A model generated the notes under the pieces. The model was not told the DNA's origin. It made no database searches and was given only the letters and a program-made list of their open reading frames with translations. From NCBI GenBank assembly GCA_004431415.1, contig QPMI01000139.1, forward strand, positions 1 to 64,000: 64,000 nt of DNA, in the 5' to 3' direction. Made by a program: the position numbers and the translations under genes. Of the stretch, positions 22,565-33,242 are shown one piece after another. This DNA comes from Cyanophora paradoxa. Lineage: Eukaryota > Glaucocystophyceae > Cyanophorales > Cyanophoraceae. Within the stretch, counting starts at the first letter, position 1. Every line of letters begins with the position of its first letter.

Positions 22565-24097
22565 CTAGGTGCGGGGCGGGGGCAGGAGGCACATGGCGTC
22601 GCCGAAGGAGTAGAAGCGGTAGCGCTGCTCGAGGGCCTCCGCGTAGGTCGCGAGCAGCGCGCGGCGCCCCATCAGCGCCGACACCATCATCATCAGCGAG
22701 CTCTTCGGCAGGTGGAAGTTCGTCACTGCGCGCCGGTCGCTCACCGGGCGCCGGCGCGGGGCGGTCGGGGCGGTGGGGCGGGGCGGACCCATGCCCTGGA
22801 CGACGCGCCACTGGTAGCCCGGGTAGATGAAAATGGAGGTGCGCCCGAAGAAGGGCGCCAGCGGGGCGCTCCCCGCCACCCCCGCGCTCCCCGCCCGCGC
22901 CTCCGCCGCCTGCGCGGCGCCCTCGAGCGCCCGCGCCGCCGTCGTGCCCACCGCGATCACCCGCCCGCCCCGCGCCCGGCACGCCTCGATCGCCTCCACC
23001 GTCTGCGACGGCACGTGCACCCTGCGGCGAGGCGCGTGAGCGGGGCGGGGCGGGGGCGGGGCGGGGCGCGGGGCGCGCCGCTCGTCGTGCATGGCGTGCT
23101 GGGCGATGTGGGCCGCCTCGACGGGGCGGAAGGTGCCGAGGCCGACGTGGAGGGTGACGAAGGCGCGGGCGACGCCGGCGGCCTCCAGGCGCGCGAGCAG
23201 CTCCTCCGTGAAGTGCAGGCCCGCCGTCGGCGCCGCCGCCGACCCCGCCTCCTTCCCGTACACCGTCTGGTACTGCTCCTGCGCCCCAGCGCCTCGCCCC
23301 CGCCCCGCGAGCGGCGGCGGGGCGGGGACGGGGGCGGCGGACCCCGGCGGCGGTGCTCTGGGTGATGTACGGGGGCAGGGGCACCTTGCCGAGGCGCTCG
23401 AGGAGAGGCAGGAAGGGCTGCCCGGGGGGCAGCAGGAAGCGCAGCATGCGCCCGCCCGACGCCTCGTCCACCGACTCGATCTCCGCCGTCAGCGCCGGCT
23501 CCCCCGCACCCTCCGACTCTGCCCGTCCCGCCCCGTGTCGGGACCCCGGCCGGGGCGGGGCGGGGGGCGCACCGAAGAAGCCGACGCGGGCGCCGGGGCG
23601 GAGCCTGCGGCCGGGGCGGACGAGGGCGAGCCAGAGGTTCTTCTCGCGCTCCTCCAGCAGCAGCACCTCGCAGTGCGCCCCCTCCGCCGCTACCGCCCCG
23701 CCCCCTCGCCACAGCGCCCCGCGACCCTCGCGGCGCGCGCACCGGGGTCGGTCCTGCGGGCGGGCTGGGAGCCCGGGGCCGGGGGCAGCTTGCGGCCGTA
23801 GAGGCGGGCGGGGACGACGCGGGTGTCGTTCATGACGAGGAGGTCGCCGGGGCGGAGCAGCTCGGGCAGCTCGCGGAAGACGCGGTGCGCGAAGTGCGCC
23901 TCGCCGCCCCCGCCCCGCAGCGCCCCGTCCCGCCGCACGGCCCCCAGGTCGATCGCGAAGAGCCGCGAGGTGTCCCGCGGCACCGCCGGGTTCTGCGCGA
24001 TCCGCTCCTCCGGCAAGACGTAGTCGTAGCTCGACAGGTGCATATCCTCCTCCTCCTGCCGCACCGGCGGCGCCCCCAGCGGCGCCGCGCTCGACAT
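22565..24097 (-). CDS. queA: S-adenosylmethionine:tRNA ribosyltransferase-isomerase (QueA)
   Basis: QueA transfers and isomerises the ribosyl group of SAM onto preQ1 in tRNA, giving epoxyqueuosine. Seen in order: [15 protein letters not shown] and [10 protein letters not shown] at the N-terminus; [20 protein letters not shown], the most conserved QueA stretch; [47 protein letters not shown] with [20 protein letters not shown]; and near the end [17 protein letters not shown] and [14 protein letters not shown]. The whole length of the bacterial enzyme is represented, in about five exons. I used the ATG at 24097; the frame stays open upstream to 24445 with Ala/Arg/Ser-rich sequence, so a longer organelle-targeting N-terminus is possible. 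Most eukaryotes take up queuine and lack this enzyme, so its presence suggests bacterial or plastid ancestry. Confidence 0.9.
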
Positions 24098-24712
24098 GCG
24101 CGCAGCGCCCGGGCGATCAAGCGCCGCGGGCCTCCTCGCCGGCCTGCTCGCCGCCGCCTCGGATCTCGACGCGATCAGCGCTGAGCTGGCGCTGCCGGCG
24201 GCGAACGGTCGGGTCAGGCGGCGCGCGCCGGCCGCCGCTCCGTCGCTCGTAGTGGGAGGTAGCGCGTTCGACAGGAGGAAGGCGGCCGCATCGGTCCCGT
24301 CGCGCGTTCCGCCCAGCGCTGCACTGCACGGTGAGCGGGGGCGAGCTCGGCGGCGGCGGCGCGAATCCCGAACCTCGAGCCGAGCGAGAGAGAGCCGAAC
24401 CACCGCGCAGCCCGATCCGCGCGCCGGCCAGCATCGCGGACACAATACGGCTGTGGTCGGCGGTCAAGCCCTCGTGCAAACCTCCTTATCTCAGCGAAGC
24501 CGTAAGACGGTGTACGCAGCGTGGCGAAGTGCGGTCTCGGGAAGCCGCGCTCAAAGGGGGTACGCAGATCCCCCTTCGTTCAAACCCGAACGTCGCTACC
24601 GTTCGATCCCTTCGGCCAGCAGCCGCGCCACGCCCCTACGCGAGCTGCCAAAGCTGGAAGTTCTCGCAACAAGCGTTCTGGAGCTGGCAGCCAGCAGATA
24701 CTAGTTGGCGCG
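24098..24712. promoter_or_regulatory. Divergent promoter region, may include a queA N-terminal extension
   Basis: About 615 bp between the divergent starts of queA and an unknown gene. The minus strand is open from 24445 to 24097 in the queA frame, so the left half may be coding. The right half shows no recognisable element. Confidence 0.35.
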
Positions 24713-25916
24713 ATGGAGGGTCTAGCAGGAACTTCGGCAGCCTCGGCCTCAGCGTGCCAGCCTCAGCATCAGCATTCGTGCGATGTTCTGGCTCGCCTGC
24801 GCTCATTGCCGCCCATGCCTCCTCAGCCAAACTCTGTCGCAATGGCGCGACTGGTCGAGCCCGCCGCGAGGGCCTTCGTCAGCGACGTAGTTCGACGGCG
24901 CTGCAGTGCTCTTAAGCTCTGCGATGGAGAAGACTGCGAACTGGACCTGGCTGTCATCGGAAGGAGTTCTCCGGGTCTGGCGGGGTGGTCGTACCTGAAC
25001 TGCTATCTGAAGCGTACCATTCGGTGCCCCGTTCACAGTACAAAGCTGCTTCACTTCAGGTAAGCGCTCGCGCGCTTTTCCGCTGCTCCGGACCCCCGTG
25101 ACGCGAACCGTCGCTAACTTGCATCTCACCAGCCTGCAAGCTTCTGGCGAAGTCATCCTTAAGTGCACGGAGTCGACCCGGTGCGCATGGCAGAGCTTTG
25201 CGAATTCCGCACCGGCCCCGCTGACCACGTCGCGGCCTCGCGCAGCCGCCACTGCCTGTTCGCCGATCGGTTCAACGAGGACGAGGTGCTCCTCGCGAGC
25301 ATCCTCTTCGAGTTCGGGTCCCTGGAGGACGTCACGCTCGAGACTCTGCTCGGCGAGGAGGCCGCCGACTCGGTCGCCTCCGTCTCCCCGGCGCCGCTGC
25401 CGGCCGAGGCTGGGCGGGGCGCGGCGGGGGCGCGCGGGGCCTTCGCCTGCCTGGAGAGCGACGACGCGGTGTCGATCTGCTCGTCGTCCCTCGCCCCGAC
25501 GCCCCTCTCGACCACCTCGAGCTGCGTCTCCGCCTTTGACTTCCCCACCCCGCGCGGGGACGCCCCCTCGCCCTCCTCCCCCCTCCAGCGCACCGCCTCC
25601 GCCGCCGCCTGCGCCGCGCTCCCGCCGGCCTCTCCCGCGCTCTCCATCCCCTTGGACGAGCTTCTCTGCCCCACGCCGGACGTCTCCGGCCGCCCCTCCA
25701 AGCGCCTGCGCTCGGGGGAGACCCCCGCGCCGGCCTCCGCCTCGCTCTCGCGCCACCTCGAGCTCTCCCCGCCCTCCCCCTTCGTCACCGCGCCCCTCTT
25801 CGATCGAGGTGCCTCGCACCCGCGCGCCCCCTCGCCCCACCCTCCTCCCCGCTCACGCCCGCCGCCCCGCAGAGGCCGACCCTTTCACAGTTCTCCCCTT
25901 CGAGCTATCCTTCTGA
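24713..25916 (+). CDS. Unknown protein with Cys-rich N-terminal half and disordered C-terminus
   Basis: Not recognised. The ATG at 24713 (MEGLAGTSAASASACQ) opens a region containing VEPAARAFVSDVVRRRCSAL, CDGEDCELDLAVIG and WSYLNCYLKRTIRCPVHSTK. Its scattered Cys and His residues suggest a small folded or metal-binding domain. A textbook intron follows (GTAAGC at 25062 to CACCAG at 25130). The next exon continues to RFNEDEVLLASILFEFGS, after which the protein becomes Ser/Pro/Ala-rich. The frame change near 25160 is not fully explained: a second intron or an assembly indel is needed there. The final intron joins an Asp-Arg codon near 25810 to an exon encoding EADPFTVLPFELSF, giving the stop at 25914-25916. 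Long Ser/Pro tracts with an N-terminal domain could fit a regulatory protein, but I do not assign one. Confidence 0.5.
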
Positions 25917-26649
25917 AGCCTGCCCGACATACGCAATTTTGACATCTCTCTCTCTCTTGCTTTGTGCCCTAGTGAACCTCGCCTTGCGCTCTTCGCCTGT
26001 CCAAACCTCGCCTCGCGCTCTTCACAAATGGGGGCAAAGGGACAAAGGGGGTCGTCTAGGCTGGCGTAGCTCCTCGGGGTGTATTAACAGCATGCTAATG
26101 TCTGATTCTTCGGGTGGCCAGTGGCCACACCCGCATCAGTTTTCAAATCGCGGCAGTAACGTTCAGCTCCGTTTTTAACCGCCGCACCGATCGAGGTCGG
26201 AGTACTACGGTACAGCATTCGGCCTGGCGCCGTGCTGTCAAGCACGCAACATTAAGCTTGTTTGTATTCAGCTGCACATGTTGCTAGCATGAGGTAGCCG
26301 TGGGATCGTCCAGCGCGTGGAGCCAGCGCCAGGCAAGCGCGTGGTCGCCAGCGCCAGCGCGTGCGCTTGCGCCCCTTTGTGAGGGAGAACTGCCGCAGTG
26401 CCGCAGTGCGATGAAGGACAAATGGGAGTGAGCTCCCAGAGCGATGCCCTGACGGGCATGAATGCAAGCGAGCCTCGGAGCCTCCCGCTCCAAACGTGCC
26501 GCTGAGCGCTGCTAAGCGGTGCTAAGCGGTGCACGTACGCGGTTGCTTCGCTGCGACGCTCGCATGCATGCGTGCGCCTGACTGCAGCAGCGCAGGTGCC
26601 GCACTGCTGGTCTGCCGGTGACACGGCCATAACCGTCGTCCGATCCACC
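25917..26649. other. Intergenic region
   Basis: No gene seen. It holds short direct repeats, for example GCCAGCGC around 26325-26365, TGCCGCAGTG twice at 26390-26410, and TGCTAAGCGG twice at 26508-26530. It should contain the TTLL promoter; no TATA box is evident. Confidence 0.4.
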
Positions 26650-29600
26650 ATGAAGCAGCTCGCGCTCGCGCCGGGCAGCGTTCTGCAGTTCACGCCCCTG
26701 ACTTGGGAGGAGCTCGCGTGTTACATGGAGCACCGGCGGCTGCCGCCCAGCGCCGACAGGGCGCCCCCGCGCATGTACTTCCGCATCCCCCGCGGAGCCT
26801 GCCCCCTCGTGGAGGCGACCCTGATGCGCAACGGCTTCCGGATGCTCGCGCCCGGCGAGCGGGGCAGCGCGGACCTCACGTGGAGCGGCGGCGGCGCGCG
26901 CTCGACGCAGATCTCCGCCCTCGCCCCGTGAGCGAATCCCCGCGGGGCGGGGCGAGGCGGGAGCCTCGGAGGGGCCTGAGGCGCGGGCGGGGGCAGGAGC
27001 GCGAAGTGGAACCACTTCCCGCGGAGCAGCGAGCTGACGCGGAAGGACCGGCTGTACACGAACTTCGCGCGCATGCGGGAGCTCTTCGGCTCCCGCCACT
27101 TCGACTTCGTGCCCCTCACCTTTATCCTGCCCCACGACGCCCCGCTCCTCGCCGCCGAGCACTCCCGCCTCCGCTTCCACGCCCGCCCCGCCCCGCCCCG
27201 CCCCGCTCCCCGCACGCCCCGGAACCAACCGCCCGTCCGCGTAGGAGGGAGCCCGGGCCATCTGGATCTGCAAGCCCAGCAACCTCTCCCGCGGCCGCGG
27301 CGGTGTGCCGTCTCGCAGGCCCCGCGCAGCCCCGCCGGCTGACGCCGGGGGCAGTGTTCCTGGCGGCGTCCCCCGCGGAGATCCGAACCGACGTCGCCTG
27401 CGTCGTCCAGAGGCGCGCGCCCCCTCTCCCCGCCTCGCCCCCCGTCGCCCCCGAGGCCGCACCGCAGGTACATCCACAGGCCCCTCCTCGTCGACGGCCG
27501 CAAGTTCGGTGCCCCTCCCGCCGGCACGCCGCGCCCCCGCGAGCCGCCCTCACGCGCCGCGCCGCAGACCTCCGGATCTACGTGGTGCGATGCGAGGCGC
27601 CCGCGGGGGCCTCGAACACGCGAAGGCGCGAGCGTGCGGGGCGGGCGCAGGCGGTGACGTCGTTCGACCCGCTGCGGGCGTACCTCTACGGCGAGGGCCT
27701 CGCCCGCTTCGCCTCCGAGCCCTTCGACCTCTCCAACCCCTCCAACCCCTTCGTGCCGCCCCCGAGCCCGCCCCGCCGCCCCCCGGGGCCCGCCGGGGCC
27801 GACGCGGGAGGGGCGGCAGGTGCACCTGACGAACTACTCGATCAACAAGCGGCGGGCGGCCTCGCGGGCCTCCGCCGGGGGCGCCTGCGCCGAGGACCCC
27901 GAGGCCTGGCTCTACGGCGACGTCGAGCCCGAGCCCGACGCCCCCGAGGAGGGCGCGGAGGGCGGCGAGGGGCCCGCCCCGCCCCCGCACCCCGAGCCCG
28001 CCGACGCCGAGCGGCGGCCCGACGCGCCCCCGCCGGTGCGCGCGCGCGGGGCCGGCGGGGGACGGGGTGCGGGGCGGCTGCGACGGGGCAGCAGATCAAG
28101 ACGCGACTGACGGCGCTGCTGAGGCGGCTGGAGGCGGGCGGGGTGGACGTGCAGGGGCCGGAGGGCCTGATGGCGCGCATCCGGGCCCTCGTCGTGAAGA
28201 CGCTGCTGAGCGGGGAGAGCGCGATCCATGCCGCCTGCAAGATGTCCGTCCCCTTCCGCGGCAACTGCTTCGAGGCGCGCCACGCATCCCCGCCCCGCCG
28301 CCCCGCCGGCAGCGCGCCGCGGGCTGAGGGGGCGCGGGGGCAGCTCTTCGGGTTCGACGTGCTCATCGACGAGACCCTGCGCCCCTGGCTCCTCGAGGCC
28401 CGCCCTCCCCGCCCCTGCCCGCCAGTCCCGGGGCGGCCCGTGACGGGGCGCGGGGCGGGGTGCAGGTGAACCTGAGCCCGAGCCTGGCGTGCGACGCCCC
28501 CGTGGACCTCGCGGTGAAGGGCCCCATGCTCGCCGACCTCTTTACCCTCGTCGGCTTCCGGCCCCCCGCCTCCGTCTCCGCACCGCCCTCCCCCCACCGC
28601 CACCGCCCCGCGTGCGCCCCGCCCCTCGCCACAGCGCCCCGGCGCCCCGGCGCTCTCCCGCCGCCGAGCTTGGCACGCAGGCCGCCGCAGGCCCCGCCGC
28701 GCTCGCCCCAGGGCGGGCCGCAGGTGGGCGCCCGGCGGACGGTGAGCGCGGGCGGGGGCACGGCGGGGGCCCTCTCGAGGGAGCAGGGGTGGGACGGGAG
28801 GCCGGGGCCGGCGGGGGCGCGCGGGGCGGGGGCGGGGGCAACGGGGACGGCCCCGCGAGCCTCGCCGCCCTCTACTCGCCCTTCCGCGGCGACGGCGGCC
28901 TCTTCCGCGGCGACCGCGCCCTCGGCCGCTCCGAGGGCGCCCCCTACAGCCCCCGCGTGTACCCCCCGCCGCCTGGGGGTGCGCGCGCCGGCGCTGCGCT
29001 CTGGGCGTGGCGGGGGCGGTGAGGGCGGGGCGCAGGCAGCTGGCGCCGGAGCAGCGGCAGGTGCTGCGGGAGACGGAGGACGAGCTCGCCCGCGCCGGCG
29101 CCTGGAGCCGCGTCTTCCCCCGGCCCCTCCCAGCCGGCCCCGCCCCGGCCCCTCCCGCCCGCACTCCCCGCCGGGGCGCCCCGGGGCGCCGGGCGGGGCG
29201 TGCGGGGGGAGCGGAGCCTTCCCGAGGGGCGCGACCTGCTCGGTGCGCGCGCGCGGCCCCGCTCCCCTCCCGCGCATGCTCGAGGCGACGGGGCGCAGGG
29301 CTCTACGAGCGCATGTTCGAGGGCCCGCGGCCCAGCGTCGCGCTCCTCGCCCTCCAGTACCGCCACCAGCAGGCCCTCGCCGCCCCCGCCCTCGCCCCGG
29401 GCCCCCGCCCGCACCCCTTCCCAGGCCCCGCCGGCGACCCCGCCCCGCGCCCGCCCAGCATCGCGCGCCCGCCCTCCCCGATCCGCTCCCTCCCGCTCCC
29501 TCCTCGCCGCCCCGGGCCGCACGGTCGCCTCCCCTCGACGCCGCCGCCGCTGCGGCCGGCGAGGTGCGCGCCGCCTCGGCGCGGCCCGTGCGGCGGGCAC

Positions 29601-29670
29601 GCTGACGGCCGGCAGCGACTTTGCGGCGCGGGCGCGGGCGCTCCAGGAGAGCCTCCGCCCCAGCGCGTGA
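26650..29670 (+). CDS. Tubulin-tyrosine-ligase-like polyglutamylase (TTLL family)
   Basis: ATP-grasp ligase that adds glutamates to tubulin tails, mostly on ciliary axonemes and basal bodies. TTLL hallmarks, each on separate exons: [20 protein letters not shown] (27.0 kb), [26 protein letters not shown] (nucleotide-binding, 27.27 kb), [13 protein letters not shown] and DLRIYVVR (27.47-27.6 kb), [11 protein letters not shown] (27.83 kb), [18 protein letters not shown] and [19 protein letters not shown] (28.35-28.53 kb). The last two are the conserved metal/ATP-binding end of the core, typical of TTLL4/5-like polyglutamylases. The N-terminal 90 residues from [12 protein letters not shown] and the long Arg/Pro/Ala-rich C-terminal extension (28.6-29.67 kb) are variable. 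About ten introns. Other ciliary genes lie within 20 kb. Confidence 0.88.
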
Positions 29671-29800
29671 TCCCCCCTCGCCCCCCGCGCAGCGCTCTGC
29701 TCTTTCTCTCCGAGGCTCGCTTTTTTCGCTTTTTTTTTCGAATGTGGGATGATGAAGCGGAGGGGGCCGGCGGGGAGGGGGCGGGGCCGGGGCCGGGGCG

Positions 29801-31674
29801 TCAGCGGGAGGGGAAGGCGGCGTCGAGGGCGGCCTCGGCCTCCTCCCCCGCCCGCTCCAGCACCCGCACCTCCACCCGCCCGCCCCGCCCCCACCGCCCC
29901 GCCAGCCCCGCCACCCGGCCCGCCCCGCCCCCATCCCGCCCCGCGGCCGGGGCCGGGCCCCGCGGGGGCGGCGGGGCGTGAAGGGCCGGGGTGAGGGTGA
30001 GGCGGGCGGCGCGGGGGGCGAGGGCGAGGATGCGGAGGAGGGAGGCGGGGCGGAGGGCGAAGGCGGGGCCCCGGGCGGCGCTGCACTCGGCGCACTCCCG
30101 CACGACGAGCTCGCGCAGGGCGGGGGCCGGCCCCGCCGCCGCCCCCGCCGCGAGCGCCGACGCGGCGTCCTCTACGGCGCACTCCGAGGTGACGAGGAGG
30201 GCGAGGGCCGGCAGCCGCCCCAGAGAGAGCAGCGCGCCGGCCCCGCACCGCGCCAGCCCCGCCGCCCGCAGGCAGGGGGCCCGGGGAGGGCCTCGGGCCC
30301 GGCGGCGGGGCGGGCTGGGGCTCGAGGGCCGCGCAGGGGGCCGGGGCGAGGGCGAGGAGGCGGAGGCGGGGCAGGGCAGAGAGGGCCGCCGCCGCGCACT
30401 CCTCCGCAGCGTCCCCGTCCTGCGCCCCCGCGCCCGCTCGCCGCGCGAGGCCTGCCGGCGCGCGGGGGGCTGGGCGCATGCGCACACGGGGAGCATGAGG
30501 TGCGTGAGGCCGGGGCAGAGGCTGCGGGGGTGAGATGGCGGGCAGGGCAGCGCGCGCGGGGTGGGGCGGGCGTGCCGGGCGAGGGCGCGGAGGGTCGGGG
30601 GTGGACGGGGGTGCAGGAGGCGGCGTGGAGCTCGGCGAGGCGCGGGGCGAGGGGCGCCACGGCCGCCACCAGCGCGTCCAGCCCCGCCGCCTCCGAGACC
30701 CACAGCGCCCGCAGCGGCAGGGGCGCGGGGGCGCCCCCGGGGGCCTCGAGGAGGGAGCGGGCCCAGCGCCAGCGGACGAGGAGGCAGCTCTCCACCTTGA
30801 GGAGCTCCAGGGCGGGGCAGCCGCGCAGCAGCGCCTCCACACCCTCGTCCGTCACCCGGTTGCTGCCCCCGCACCCCTCAACCCCCGCGGCGAGGCGGAG
30901 CGCCGGCTGGGACCGGCGGCAAGGGGGCGCGCCAGAGGCGGAGGCGGGCGTCGCGAAGGCGGCGGTGGGCGGAGGCGGCGCGCAGGCAGTCGTCCGTGGC
31001 CGGCCAGCGCTCGAGGTGCAGCGCCTCCAGCAGCGCCGCCCCCGCCAGCAGCGCCCGCAGCTCCTCCGAGGCCCGCCCCTCCAGGCGCGCCCCGCCCGTG
31101 TAGGCGAGGCGGAGGCGGCGCAGGCGAGGCGCGAGCGCCTGCATGCCGAGGAGCGTGTCCCGGCCCGCCGGCACAGCGAGCGCGACCGAGCTCAGGCACG
31201 GGAGCGCCGCCCCGAGGCCCCGCATGAGCGCAGCGTCCACCTGTCGAGCCCGCCCGTCGGCGGCGCGCGGCACGCTCGCGGCGCGGCCGAGCTTAGGCCC
31301 ACCATCTCGGGGACGGCGCGCAGGTCGAGGTGCGCGAGGAGCGCGAAGCGCCGCTGGCAGAGGAGGCGCTCCAGCGAGAAGCTCGGCCCGGCCGCGGAGA
31401 GGAACGGCACCGCGCAGTTGCCCGAGCCGATTCCTCCCACGCGTTCGCCTCCCTTGAGCCGCGGAACGACCAGCTCGGTCCAGAAGCGCGCGTCCTGCGG
31501 GGCGGGCGGTTCACGTGCGCTGCGAACCGCGGCTGGAGCGCCGGCGCCGGCACGCACGTCGACGATAGCGCGCCAGCGCTTGCAGACGCGCGCCAGGAGC
31601 GCGACTGAGGTGACGTTCGCGTCCCGCACGCGCGTCAGGATGAGGCTCAGGAGCGCGTCGTCCAGGTCCTCCAT
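29801..31674 (-). CDS. F-box / leucine-rich-repeat protein
   Basis: Probable substrate-recognition subunit of an SCF ubiquitin ligase. The ATG at 31674 starts MEDLDDALLSLILTRV followed by LARVCKRWRAIVDV: the F-box pattern with its conserved Leu residues and CKRWR helix. After an intron come FWTELVVPRLKGG and repeated leucine-rich units such as RRFALLAHLDLRAVPEMVG, LGAALPCLSSVALAVPAG, RLRRLRLAYTGG and CPALELLKVESCLLV. The spacing fits LRR repeats of the FBXL type. The C-terminus is Ala/Pro-rich and ends EVRVLERAGEEAEAALDAAF. Which substrate it binds cannot be told. It converges with the TTLL gene; the 130 bp between them includes a T-rich stretch at 29719-29739 that may hold a 3'-end signal. 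Confidence 0.72.
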
Positions 31675-32296
31675 CGCAGCCCGCCGCGCAGCACTGCACA
31701 GCGCCGCGAGGCTGCAGCGGGTTTGAAGAACAAGAAACAGCCGGCCCCTGCTAACTGGCTCACTGTGCCGGTCGCGCTAGCCGGGGTATTCGAAACGTTA
31801 ACTGCCCCGCGCGCGCGCCATGGCCAGCTGCATGCGCAGCTCCATCTGCAGTCATGTGTACGTAAAAGTCTTGACTGAGTGCTAGATTTGTATGGTCGCA
31901 GCGCTAACTTCAGTGCGCGCTTGGCGCCGGCAGTGCCCAGAGAACATCTTGAGCGCACGTCAATCCGCATCCCAGGACTGCCAGCCCCCAACGCGTACGG
32001 AGGAAAGCTGTGGAATTCGGCGGAGTGTCCGAGCAACTGCGTTCATTGACTTGAACAGAAAAAGATAGAAGTGCTGCGTGAAAGAACGAGGGAACAGACT
32101 TCCTCTTAAGAGGGCCGCGACCCGCGGATCGAAGGGGCCGGGCCCCGGAGGTCATCCTGGAGCTCTACCGTGGGGATGAGATGTGGTCGAACCTATCTAC
32201 GAGGGAAGGAGTAGGCTTCGACGGGCTTGGGACGTGGAGGGCCAAAGAAAGGGGAGGCAGGGAGGAAGAAAAAGCGGAGCCGAAGGGAGGATTGGA
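31675..32296. other. Intergenic region
   Basis: Lower GC than the flanking genes, with no recognisable protein or RNA gene. It should contain the F-box gene promoter on its left and the 3' UTR of the next minus-strand gene on its right. Confidence 0.45.
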
Positions 32297-33199
32297 TCAG
32301 ACGACGGGGGCGGCGGGGGCGAAGGCGGGCCGCGACTGCTTCTTGGGGGCCGGCGTCTCGTCCGACTCGCTGTAGGAAAGGCGGCGGCGGCGGCCGCCGG
32401 TCTCCACGAACGGGCTCGGTGTGAGCAGGTTCAGCTCCTGGTGGCTCTGCAGCACGGCGCGCTGGCCGCGGCTCTTCGGCTTGGCGCTGGCGGCCGGCGC
32501 GGGCGTCGCCGGGATGGACTTGTTGGAAGGGGCGGGCTTCAAAGGCGCGGGAGGGTTGGCGTCGTTCGCGGCGGAGGCTTCCGCGTCGGGGCCGGACGAC
32601 TTCGCCTCCCCGGCCGAGGGCACTTTCGGCGCCAGGTCGGGCAAGTCGAATTCACGCGTGTACCGCCTCTTGGCGACGAAGGCCTGGAGCGAACGCGGCG
32701 CCGCATAGCGAGGAATCTCCTGCTTAATGACGACGGAGGAGTATGCCTCCTTCTTCTCGGCCGGGGCCTTCGCGCTGGTGCTGAGGCCGACTAGGGGCGA
32801 GGGCTTGCTGGGCACGACCGACAGCACCGAATCCTGAGAAGATGAGTCCTTGATGGGCGAGACGCTCTGCTTCGGCGAGTCGCCGGCAACAGCGTCGCTG
32901 CGCGTGGCGGGAGTTAGGTTTCCGACCACGCGGCGGAGCGCCCTGGGGCGCGTGTTATCGCAATCGGAGACGGGATCGCACAATTTCAAGGAGCCCTTCG
33001 GCGGTGAGGCGAGGGCGGCGCGGCCCAAGTCGGAGATGCTCGGATCGAGCTCCAGGCTCACCGACGAACGGCTGGTTGCAGGCATTGCAGTATGTGATTT
33101 GGTCGACTGCTTGCGCGTGCTGGCGCGTCCCGGCGGGCTGCTGTCGCTCTGGGGAGAGTTGGCGCCCTTTTCGCGCGGGTTTCGAACTTTTCGTTGCAA
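32297..33199 (-). CDS. Intronless disordered Ser/Pro-rich protein
   Basis: Single open frame of 300 codons, one of the few host-type genes here with no intron. No domain recognised. The protein is Ser/Pro/Ala/Lys-rich and should be mostly unstructured. It has many Ser-Pro and Thr-Pro pairs (for example SPPKGS, VSPIKDSS, LTPSPF), which are possible targets of proline-directed kinases, and basic clusters (KRRYTREF, GGRRRRLSYSES) that could serve nuclear import. The more conserved-looking central part reads RYAAPRSLQAFVAKRRY. The start is taken at 33199 (MQRKVRNPREKG); a later Met is possible. Its divergent neighbour starts only 43 bp away. A nuclear or cell-cycle role would be a guess. Confidence 0.55.
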   Translation of the reverse strand: MQRKVRNPREKGANSPQSDSSPPGRASTRKQSTKSHTAMPATSRSSVSLELDPSISDLGRAALASPPKGSLKLCDPVSDCDNTRPRALRRVVGNLTPATRSDAVAGDSPKQSVSPIKDSSSQDSVLSVVPSKPSPLVGLSTSAKAPAEKKEAYSSVVIKQEIPRYAAPRSLQAFVAKRRYTREFDLPDLAPKVPSAGEAKSSGPDAEASAANDANPPAPLKPAPSNKSIPATPAPAASAKPKSRGQRAVLQSHQELNLLTPSPFVETGGRRRRLSYSESDETPAPKKQSRPAFAPAAPVV

Positions 33200-33242
33200 C
33201 TAGTCTTCCGGCGTACCCGTCGTTTCTCCCCCCTCTCGCAAA
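33200..33242. promoter_or_regulatory. Very short divergent promoter (43 bp between start codons)
   Basis: The two ATG codons face away from each other with only 43 bp between, including a CTCCCCCCTCTCGC pyrimidine stretch just before the plus-strand ATG. Promoter elements or 5' UTRs must overlap coding sequence, or the minus-strand gene starts at an internal Met. Confidence 0.4.
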
